Shown: positions 54,530 to 64,000 of the stretch, in pieces
How positions within the stretch are numbered: position 1 is the stretch's first letter
Layout of the letters: each line of letters begins with the position of its first letter
Assembly: GCA_949317995.1 (NCBI GenBank)
Contig: OX439039.1
Coordinates: 79,332,205 to 79,396,204, forward strand
DNA: 64,000 nucleotides
Source of the DNA: Acholoe squamosa
Lineage: Eukaryota; Annelida; Polychaeta; Phyllodocida; Polynoidae
Reading direction: 5' to 3'
Notes under the pieces: model-generated
What the model was told of the DNA's origin: nothing
Databases searched by the model: none
Seen by the model: the letters and a program-made list of their open reading frames with translations, nothing else
Translations under genes and position numbers: made by a program

Positions 54530-57500
54530 GGGAGGGGATCAGTTACCGCTCACTCTACCTCCTGTCAGTTACTGCTCACTCTACCTCCTGTCAGTTACTG
54601 TTCACTCTACCTCCTGTCAGTTACTGTTCACTCTACCCACTCTCAGTTACTGCTCACTTTACCTTCTGTCAGTTACTGTACACTCTACTTCCTGTCAGTT
54701 ACTGTACACTCTACCTCCTGTCAGTTACTGCTCACTCTACCTCCTGTAAGTTACTGTACACTCTACCTCCTGTCAGTTACTGTTCACTCTACCTCCTGTA
54801 AGTTACTGTACACTCTACCTCCTGTCAGTTACTGTTCACTCTACCTCCTGTCAATTACTGCTGACTCTACCTCCTGCAAGTTACTGTACACTCTACCTCC
54901 TGTCAGTTACTGCTCACTCTATCTCCTGTCGGTTACTGTACACTCTACCTCCTGTCAGTTACTGTACACTCTACCTCCTGTCAGTTACTGTACACTCTAC
55001 CTCCTGTCAGTTACTGCTCACTCTTCCCCCTGTCAGTTACCACTCACTCTACCTCTTGTCAGTTAATGCTCACTTTACCCCCTGTCAGTTACTGTTCACT
55101 CTACCTCCTGCCAATTACTGCTCACTCTACCTCCTGTCAGTTACTGTTAACTCTACCTTCTGTCAGTTACTGCTCACTCTACCTCCTGTCAATTACTGCT
55201 CACTCTACCTCCTGTCAGTTACTGTTCACTCTACCTCCTGTCAATTACTTCTCACTCTACCTCCTGTCAGTTACTGTTCACTCTACCCCCTTTCAGTTAC
55301 TGATCACTCTACCTCCTGTCAGTAACTGTACACTCTACCTCCTGCCAGTTACTGTACACTCTACCTCCTGTCAGTTACTGCTCACTTTACCCCCTGTCAG
55401 TTACTGCTCACTTTACCTCCTGTAAGTTACTGCTCACTCTACCTCCTGTCAGTTACTGCTCACTCTACCTCCTGTCAGTTACTGTTCACTCTACCTCCTG
55501 TCAATTACTGCTCACTCTACCTCCTGCCAGTTACTGTACACTCTACCTCCTGTCAGTTACTGCTCACTCTTCCCCCTGTCAGTTACCGCTCACTCTACCT
55601 CTTGTCAGTTAATGCTCACTTTACCCCCTGTCAGTTACTGTTCACTCTACCTCCTGTCAATTACTGCTCACTCTACCTCCTGTCAGTTACTGTTCACTCT
55701 ACCTTCTGTCAGTTACTGCTCACTCTACCTCCTGTCAATTACTGCTCACTCTACCTCCTGTCAGTTACTGTTCACTCTACCCCCTTTCAGTTACTGATCA
55801 CTCTACCTCCTGTCAGTTACTGTTCACTCTACCTCCTGTCAGTTACTGCTCACTCTACCTCCTGTCAATTACTGCTCACTCTACCTCCTGTCAGTTACTG
55901 TTCACTCTACCTTCTGTCAGTTACTGCTCACTCTACCTCCTGTCAATTACTGCTCACTCTACCTCCTGTCAGTTACTGTTCACTCTACCCCCTTTCAGTT
56001 ACTGATCACTCTACCTCCTGTCAGTTACTGTTCACTCTACCTTCTGTCGAGTTACTGCTCACTTTACCCCCTGTCAGTTACTGCTCACTTTACCTCCTGT
56101 AAGTTACTGCTCACTCTACCTCCTGTCAGTTACTGCTCACTCTACCTCCTGTCAGTTACTGTTCACTCTACCTCCTGTCAATTACTGCTCACTCTACCTC
56201 CTGCCAGTTACTGTACACTCTACCTCCTGTCAGTTACTGCTCACTCTTCCCCCTGTCAGTTACCGCTCACTCTACCTCTTGTCAGTTAATGCTCACTTTA
56301 CCCCCTGTCAGTTACTGTTCACTCTACCTCCTGTCAATTACTGCTCACTCTACCTCCTGTCAGTTACTGTTCACTCTACCTCCTGTCAGTTACTGCTCAC
56401 TCTACCTCCTGTCAATTACTGCTCACTCTACCTCCTGTCAGTTACTGTTCACTCTACCTTCTGTCAGTTACTGCTCACTCTACCTCCTGTCAATTACTGC
56501 TCACTCTACCTCCTGTCAGTTACTGTTCACTCTACCCCCTTTCAGTTACTGATCACTCTACCTCCTGTCAGTTACTGTTCACTCTACCTTCTGTCGAGTT
56601 ACTGATCACTCTACCTCCTGTTAGTTCCTGCTCACTCTACCCCCTGTACATTACTGCTCACTCTAACTCCTGCCAGTTCCTGCTCACTCTACCCCCTGTC
56701 AGTTACTGCTCACTCTACCTCCTGTCAGTTACTGCTCACTCTACCTCCTGTCAGTTACTGCTCATTCTACCTCCTGTCAGTTACTGCTCACTTTACCCCC
56801 TGTCAGTAACTCTACACTCTAACTCCTGCCAGTTCCTGCTCACTCTACCCCCTGTCAGTTACAGCTCACTCTACCTCCTGTCAGTTACTGCTCACTCTAC
56901 CTCCTGTCAGTTACTGTTCACTCTACCTCCTGTCAGTTACTGCTCACTCTACCTCCTGTCAGTTACTGTACAATCTACCTCCTGTCAGTTCTTGCTCACT
57001 CTACCTCCTGTCAGTTACTGTTCACTCTACCTCCTGTCAGTTACTGCTCTCTCTACCTCCTGTCAGTTACTGTACACTCTACCTCCTGTCAGTTACTGTA
57101 CACTCTACCTCCTGTCAGTTACTGCTCACTCTACCTCCTCTCAGTTACTGCTCACTTTACCCCCTGTCAGTAACTCTACACTCTAACTCCTGCCAGTTCC
57201 TGCTCACTCTACCCCCTGTCAGTTACAGCTCACTCTACCTCCTGTCAGTTCTTGCTCACTCTACCTCCTGTCAGTTACTGCTCACTCTACCCCCTGTCAG
57301 TTACTGCTCACTCTACCTCCTGTCAGTTACTGCTCACTCTACCTCCTGTCAGTTACTGTACACTCTACCTCCTGTCAGTTACTGTACACTCTACCTCATG
57401 TCAGTTACTGCTCACTTTACCCCCTGTCAGTAACTGTACACTCTACCTCCTGTCAGTTACTGCTCACTCTACCTCCTCTCAGTTACTGCTCACTCTACCC

Positions 57501-59640
57501 CCTGTCAGTTACTGTACACTCTACCTCCTGTCAGTTACTGTACACTCTACCTCCTGTCAGTTACTGTACACTCTACCTCCTGTCAGTTACTGCTCACTCT
57601 ACCTCCTGTCAGTTACTGTACACTCTACCTCCTGTCAGTTACTGCTCACTCTACCTCCTGTCAGTTACTGTTCACTCTACCTCCTGTCAATTACTGCTCA
57701 CTCTACCTCCTGCCAGTTACTGTACACTCTACCTCCTGTCAGTTACTGCTCACTCTTCCCCCTGTCAGTTACCGCTCACTCTACCTCTTGTCAGTTAATG
57801 CTCACTTTACCCCCTGTCAGTTACTGTTCACTCTACCTCCTGTCAATTACTGCTCACTCTACCTCCTGTCAGTTACTGTTCACTCTACCTTCTGTCAGTT
57901 ACTGCTCACTCTACCTCCTGTCAATTACTGCTCACTCTACCTCCTGTCAGTTACTGTTCACTCTACCCCCTTTCAGTTACTGATCACTCTACCTCCTGTC
58001 AGTTACTGTTCACTCTACCTCCTGTCAGTTACTGCTCACTCTACCTCCTGTCAATTACTGCTCACTCTACCTCCTGTTAGTTACTGTTCACTCTACCTTC
58101 TGTCGAGTTACTGATCACTCTACCTCCTGTTAGTTCCTGCTCACTCTACCCCCTGTCCGTTACTGCTCACTCTAACTCCTGCCAGTTCCTGCTCACTCTA
58201 CCCCCTGTCAGTTACTGCTCACTCTACCTCCTGTCAGTTACTGCTCACTTTACCCCCTGTCAGTAACTCTACACTCAAACTCCTGCCAGTTCCTGCTCAC
58301 TCTACCCCCTGTCAGTTACAGCTCACTCTACCTCCTGTCAGTTACTGCTCACTCTACCTCCTGTCAGTTACTGTACACTCTACCTCCTGTCAGTTACTGC
58401 TCACTCTACCTCCTGTCAGTTACTGTACAATCTACCTCCTGTCAGTTCTTGCTCACTCTACCTCCTGTCAGTTACTGTACACTCTACCTCCTGTCAGTTA
58501 CTGCTCACTCTACCTCCTGTCAGTTACTGTACACTCTACCTCCTGTCAGTTACTGTACACTCTACCTCCTGTCAGTTACTGCTCACTTTACCCCCTGTCA
58601 GTAACTGTACACTCTACCTCCTGTCAGTTACTGCTCACTCTACCTCCTCTCAGTTACTGCTCACTCTACCCCCTGTCAGTTACTGTACACTCTACCCCCT
58701 GTCAGTTACTGTACACTCTACCCCCTGTCAGTAACTGTACACTCTACCTCCTGTAAGTTACTGTACACTCAACCTCCTGTCAGTTACTGCTCACTCTACC
58801 CCCTCTCAGTTACTGCTCACTCTACCCCCAGTCAGTTACTGTACACTCTATCCCTAGTCAGCTACTGTACACTCTACCTCCTGTCAATTACTGTACATTC
58901 TACCCCCTGTCAGTTACTGCTCACTCTACCTCCTGTCAGTTACTGCTCACTTTACCTCCTCTCAGTTACTGCTCACTCTACCCCCAGTCAGTTACTGTAC
59001 ACTCTATCCCTAGTCAGCTACTGTACACTCTACCTCCTGTCAGTTACTGTACACTCTACCTCCTGTCAGCTACTGTACACTCTACCCTCAGTCAGTTACT
59101 GTACACTCTATCCCTAGTCAGCTACTGTACACTCTACCTCCTGTCAATTACTGTACATTCTACCCCCTGTCAGTTACTGCTCACTCTACCTCCTGTCAGT
59201 TACTGCTCACTTTACCTCCTCTCAGTTACTGCTCACTCTACCCCCAGTCAGTTACTGTACACTCTATCCCTAGTCAGCTACTGTACACTCTACCTCCTGT
59301 CAGTTACTGTACACTCTACCTCCTGTCAGCTACTGTACACTCTACCTCCTGTCAGTTACTGTACATTCTACCTCCTGTCAGTTACTGTACACTCTATCCC
59401 CAGTCAGCTACTGTACACTCTACCTCCTGTCAGTTACTGTACACTCTACCTCCTGTCAGTTACTGTACATTCTACCTCCTGTCAGTTACTGTACACTCTA
59501 TCCTCAGTCAGCTACTGTACACTCTACCTCCTGTCAGTTACTGTACACTCTACCTCCTGTCAATCACTGCTCACTTTCTTTCCTGTCAGTTACTGTACAC
59601 TCAGTTTCTGCTCACTATACCTCCAATCAGTTACTGCTCA
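54530..59640. repeat. 26-bp minisatellite, about 195 units, with higher-order structure
   Basis: Unit CTCCTGTCAGTTACTGCTCA plus CTCTAC. Variants include CTGTACACT, TTCACT, CAATTACTG and CCCCCTG. A marked variant string (TTGTCAGTTAATGCTCACTT) starts at about 55060, 55606, 56283 and 57792, each followed by the same order of variants. The spacings (546, 677 and about 1509) are 21, 26 and 58 units, with one base added where CTGTCGAGTTAC occurs. Units beyond 58780 use a different variant set (CCAGTCAGTTAC, CCTAGTCAGCTAC). The unit has no plus-strand stop, so open frames up to 243 codons are artefacts that all cycle through the same 26-residue peptide. Confidence 0.95.
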
Positions 59641-61190
59641 CTATAACTCATGTCAGTTATGTCTAGCTTCTGTTAGTTACTGCTCTCTCTATACCCCTTA
59701 CTGTGTACTGGATATTCTGTCAAATACATCTCATTCTAACTCCTGTCACTTGCTGCTTACCTTGCCACTTCCAGTTACTTCTCAATCTCTCTGCTGTCAA
59801 TTACTGCCCAGTCTATCTCCTCTCATTTACTAACCCATCTATAAACATCCATATGTCATGGGTTAAATCTTCATATTGCCTACCATAGCTGTGGACCGCA
59901 GGGTGGTTCTATCCATGTCAATCACAATGAAGGCATTACAGGAAATAGGCAGCAAAGGAGGCAGGTGTTTTCTGTCATTGTATATCTGTATGCCTTAACA
60001 CTTCATCAGCAGAATACTGCACAAGATGCTACACAGAGAGAAGGAGAGTTAGAAAGTCTATATAGGTCTGCTTTCAAATACCTTACTCAGAAACGTAATT
60101 CAAACCAAACTGGTAGGAAGGTAATTTAAATATGCCTGGGATCTCAAAACATATTGGTAGGGTGTTTGCAGGGTAGGTCCCATAGGCCTACTATAGCCAC
60201 TATCAATGACTATGCTGTCATCAAGGAAATAAAGATAAACCTGGGTGTGGCTTATACGTGGAACTTTACATACTTGTCTTTAGATTCTAAATAGTAAGGA
60301 ATGACAGCCTTTTTAGGTCAGAAATACGTAATCTTTCTTCTCTTTTTTTGAGGGGGGCAGGTACATTTTGAGGCTGTCAAGTCATAGAATGTTGTCCAGT
60401 CGTCCTCCAGTGTACATAGCCAAAAGGAGATGAAGAGGAAAGGGGAGAGAGGTAGGGGGCTTGAGTGTGTCGGGTGAGGGGATAGTGTGTCACACATAGA
60501 AGCAGGGCACACAAAACACTATAACATGAAGTGTGTGCCTTAATACAGGAACAATCAAAGGATGTGTGGCACACTTACAAGTGGAACTGGTTCAATAACT
60601 ATCCTACACACACTCAACCTCTCACAGAAATGTGTAACTTCATCTGTACAGGCCGTGCCCTGCGGGTCGCTACATAACTATGAAAGAAATTTCTCTCCTT
60701 GAAGAAAGCCGGATGAATTGATCAAATAGGTCCAAAATAATACTCTTTCCTCGTATCTCATTTTTCAGAATACATTTTCCTCATCGTGTTTATTGCAAGT
60801 GCCATTGACAATCAATTTCAGGTACACGTAATAAATAGTCCTTTCCTGAAAGAGATCGAATTCTGTATATCCAAACTTGAATCATTTTTTCACCATGGTT
60901 AATGCAAGTGCTATTGACAACGGATTTGAGGTGGACTAAGTATTACACTTATAAACTATCATAGTCTTCTCCTCAAATAGGGAAATTCTAATACTAAAAA
61001 TATCCCTGTTAATTCTTTAACTTATGAGTCACCATCCTGGTCTATCGCAGAATTAGGTGACAGAATTATTCCGCGCTGCTGTTAATAAGGTATAAAGGGT
61101 GCCTTGTTTGACAATGTTTAATCACCAACATTTCTCACAGATGCGGCTTTTAATAAGAGGAGGTATTATAACAGTACGCCTACGCTCCGT
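59641..61190. other. Mostly unrecognised DNA; possible end of block copy 3
   Basis: 60238-60330 (GGGTGTGGCTTATACGTGGA; AAATAGTAAGGAATGACAGC; CTTTTTAGGTCAG) resembles 40000-40040 and 48955-49000, the right part of the block. It may mark the end of copy 3 beyond the minisatellite. The nearby frames at 60318-60574 show no family. Confidence 0.45.
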
Positions 61191-61199
61191 ATTCTTCTA

Positions 61200-61335
61200 A
61201 CCCCCCCCCCCCCCGGCATCTCTCATACCTACCTAGATCACTGTTTTCCTCTCTCCTTAATCTCTGTCCCCTCTCTCTGTCTCTGCCTCTCGGTCTCGGT
61301 ATATCTGTGCCTGTCTCTTCCTCATTCTGCCTACC
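61200..61335. repeat. C-run and CT-rich tract
   Basis: A 14-base C-run at about 61201 is followed by CTCTCTCCTTAATCTCTGTC-type low-complexity DNA. Both-strand frames here are artefacts. Confidence 0.85.
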
Positions 61336-62560
61336 TCCGTCTCTGCATGTGGCTCTGTCCAATTAACCATGTAAACAGTAGCTAATGTGTGGACTACTAC
61401 ACTCGCCACTGGGACACTTAGGGCTAGCCTCCCTATCTGGGGTGGGGGCTTTATCACCATCGTCAACCCCCCAACACAAGAAAAAAAGGGGGGGGGGAGA
61501 AGAAAGAAATATAGAGAACCAACCACAAAGATTTCGCATCTCTGCCTCAACATGTAATTTCTCTGTGTTCATAGAGCTTCTATGGGCTGGTTTTTATTCT
61601 TATTTCAGTGCAGCATGTTTTTGTGTCTCTTTTTTACCATGTGGCCATGACTTCACTGTGAGCCTCAGATCGTCGACACACGCAGCTGCATAGGACGATA
61701 AGGACACGTGTCGTGATAGGAACATCACAAGTGCACACCTCATGTACCGTGCAGGGTGAGCGTGAGTCAGGCACAGTGACAGAGGGACACTGGTTGGCAT
61801 TCATATATGTAGAGTAATGGGGGGTATTATTGGCAAGAGGGGTTTTACTGCATTTTTGTTTTACCTCTGCCACTATTACTAGAAACATTGTTACCAAAAG
61901 GTAATGAACTTATTTCAATCTTGAAACAGCATGGAGTGGTCAATCAATATAGCCTAGGACAACCACTAGCTGGTCTGGAGCTGGTTCAGGCGACACGCAC
62001 CGAACTGATAAGATGGGACCAGCATGTCCCTGGAAGTGGATTTTAACCAGGGACAAGGAACCCATCATGGTATGTCTTATCAGTGGGTTTTAGCTCAACC
62101 AGTGAAATTCAAGATGGCGGCTCCACTAGGCCTCCATACTGAGTACTATACTGAGATATTTCCCTTCATTACCGGTACCCATCATGCTGGCTGTTATCAG
62201 TGCTTATCTCCTCAGATACCAGATCATGCAATAGTGCCCCCTACTATGCACCTGCAACCTCGGCATATGCTTATGAAAACCGGTCAGTGGCTCATTGCTT
62301 TATCTACATGAACAGCAAAGTGAAAATGAGTTCATGAATCCACACTCCTAGGAAGTCAATGCCCTTAGGGTGGCAGTAACATCCCACTGTATTCTACTAC
62401 AGCACTATTGGTGCATGTGGAAACCTTTTCTGATGCTGTTTTTCATCTCTCATGTTAGTTCCATGTCCTATGAAAAAAAAAAAACACAAAAAACCACCGG
62501 CATGATGCTTTACAGGCCACGTCGCATGTTGGACTATGTACTTTTGTTGTCCTGATTCAT
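61336..62560. other. Unrecognised DNA with one GC-richer patch
   Basis: No gene recognised. GGGACAAGGAACCCATCATG (62052) and AAGATGGCGGCTCC (62111) are GC-richer than the surroundings. An A-run lies at 62474-62483. Confidence 0.35.
62111..62121 (+). promoter_or_regulatory. YY1-like motif
   Basis: AAGATGGCGGC matches the YY1 consensus seen in many animal promoters and first exons. No transcription unit is evident nearby. Confidence 0.3.
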
Positions 62561-62564
62561 AATT

Positions 62565-62640
62565 GCATGATTCAGGTATCATGATGACTCCACAGGGTTG
62601 ATGCACCCTCAAAGGATCAGCATGATGCACCAATGCAGTA
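62565..62640. repeat. GCATCATG-family fragment
   Basis: GCATGATTCAGGTATCATGA, then CAGCATGATGCACCAATGCA. Confidence 0.55.
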
Positions 62641-62867
62641 CCATTGTACTAAGCTAATATATTCTGTGTAGTGCGTCCTTGGACAAATCCAATGGGAAAG
62701 AATATAGTGAATTAATAGCACAGTATGTACATGTATACGAATTGTTCCGTTTCCCTGTAAGTTACTAATCTTCTGTGTGGCGTTGAGTAACCCTATACCG
62801 TCATTGAGAATTGGCCACCTAGAAAAATGCAAGTTGCTGATTGTGTCAGGGTACATTATAGAAAGCT

Positions 62868-63331
62868 CTGGAGGCCGTTGGGAAAAGATTGGAAATTCGA
62901 TTCCCACTGTAACTAGCACACCTTGCAGTTCCTAGCAATTCTCCAGAGACCGATTCCCACCTCATACTGTGATGGAACTTACTTGCTTTGAATTAGACTG
63001 CGTTTTGAAAGGTTTAGGGAACTGGTTCCATAATTGGTTCCACCTGAATGCTTCCCATAGTAGGTAGGTCAGGGCATTGGGCTACAATTCGAGTTTTTTA
63101 CCATGTTACCAGAAACTTACTATATATTCTTTTTGGCCTTAGAAGAGGGAACTAGCCGGGAATGGGTTCTTACTTTGGAAGCATTCATCAATTCCCGACC
63201 ACTTCTATGACTAAAAACATTGCCCTTTGGCAACTCAACAGGGAATTCATTCCCTGAGGTCAGTCAGTTCCGTTTACGGAATAGGACCTCTGACAGAACC
63301 ATTTCCCAATCTTTTCGCAATGGCCTCCCTC
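62868..63331. mobile_element. MITE pair, member 1 (with an insertion)
   Basis: CTGGAGGCCGTTGGGAAAAG on the left is mirrored by CTTTTCGCAATGGCCTCC on the right; inner phrases TTCCCACTGTAAC and GGTCAGTCAGTTCC match member 2. About 90 bp at 63062-63150 ending TTTTTGGCCTTAGAAG is a fragment of the AAGGCC MITE seen at 36479, apparently inserted here. Confidence 0.72.
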
Positions 63332-63572
63332 TAAGCACCTTACACGTTTCCACACTGTACCAGCTGCTTGATATAATTTCCACACTTCGTTTCCTCAAGG
63401 ATGGTTGTCACCTATTACAATAAGTGATATTTGGTCGGTTTCACTGGAATTAAGCCCTCCGTCCTCTCCAGTTTTCACAAAATGACCAGTGCTTGTTTGG
63501 AAGTCAGGACATATATGTTTGAGCTCTAACTGAGGTAGGAATAATAGAAAATATTTGAATAGGCTGCTGCAG

Positions 63573-63870
63573 CTGAGGGTATCTCAAAAAGATTGGGAAA
63601 CCAGTTCTCACCGTAACTATTTGATCATGCAGTTCTCCTACATTTCTCACCCTAAGAACAGACTTCCCTGCTTGACTTTTGCTACAAGTGAACTGCACGG
63701 AAATAGGTCGAGTTTCAAAATAAGAGACTGGACCCCTCCTATACCACTCCTATAACTGACTCCCTCTTTACAATACAAGTGGGAATCTACTCCAGAAGGT
63801 CAGTGAGTTCAATTTTGGAATTATCACCTCCGACAGGATCAATTCCAAATCTTTTTGAGATACCCTCCAG
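63573..63870. mobile_element. MITE pair, member 2
   Basis: CTGAGGGTATCTCAAAAAGA on the left is mirrored by TCTTTTTGAGATACCCTC plus CAG on the right. The 298-bp interior is roughly symmetric (CACCGTAACT; CAGTGAGTTC). The frames at 63504-63755 are within it and are not genes. Confidence 0.82.
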
Positions 63871-64000
63871 ATAGTACAGCATTCAGGGTCTAGACTAGAC
63901 TAATTCTTCGGAGGTGGCGGGTCTAAATGTAAAATGGATTATCCATGCACATTAGCATGGATAATCCCGACAATTCTGATTTAAAATTCCTTCAAAGCAT
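63871..64000. other. Right edge, unrecognised
   Basis: ATGGATTATCCATGCACATTAGCATGGATAATCC forms a small inverted repeat; otherwise nothing recognised. Confidence 0.4.

Noticed and set aside
57252-57983. 243-codon and shorter open frames in the 26-bp array as secreted Leu/Ser/Cys-rich repeats
   Set aside because: They arise only because the 26-bp unit lacks plus-strand stops; frames break wherever a unit varies.
61180-61572. Both-strand frames near 61180-61693 as a gene
   Set aside because: They run through C-runs and CT-rich DNA, overlap in several frames and resemble no family.

Overview
The window looks like nuclear DNA from a multicellular animal, most likely a marine invertebrate. It is AT-leaning, has no long non-repetitive reading frame, and is crowded with SINEs, MITEs, minisatellites, CT/GA microsatellites and one Ty3/gypsy-type LTR element. 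The SINE tails, which end in a GGCGTTAAAC block followed by ACTC repeats, recall molluscan SINEs, but that is memory rather than a search, so the taxon is low confidence. I find no complete conventional protein-coding gene, no rRNA, no canonical tRNA gene and no CRISPR array. The only protein I can name is a retrotransposon Gag, broken by one stop codon.

Layout. 166-5779: LTR retrotransposon on the minus strand with long, nearly identical LTRs, a tRNA-His-type primer binding site, a gag frame and no pol. 5876-9810: MITEs, a CT-rich tract, a SINE with a MITE inside it, and copies of a GCATCATG-rich hairpin family. 9811-18660: mostly unrecognised DNA with MITEs, foldbacks and a 5'-truncated SINE. 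18695-24515: one 22-bp minisatellite split by a piggyBac-like element (TTAA duplications) and a 3.1-kb foldback element (TA flanks) whose arms are full of AGGTCA repeats. 24516-31040: largely unrecognised AT-rich DNA with two tRNA-like SINE fragments, two CTCF-like motifs and a CACGTG cluster.

31040 to about 60330: tandem copies of an 8.4-9.0 kb block, with anchors at 32181, 41139 and 49524, and probably an older, interrupted copy to the left (matches at about 11150-11330, 14963-15030 and 31040-31240). The copies have no protein-like conservation overall, but they contain short stretches much better conserved than their surroundings. One of these carries an identical 10-codon frame in copies 1 and 2. 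The third copy is interrupted by a 5.1-kb array of a 26-bp minisatellite (54530-59640). 61200-64000 holds low-complexity DNA and a pair of related MITEs.

The elements give a relative history. Several insertions are specific to one copy of the block and so postdate the duplication, while others are shared and predate it. Two insertions can be compared with an empty site inside this same window, which fixes their target-site duplications directly. The long reading frames over the minisatellites are by-products of repeat units that lack stop codons.
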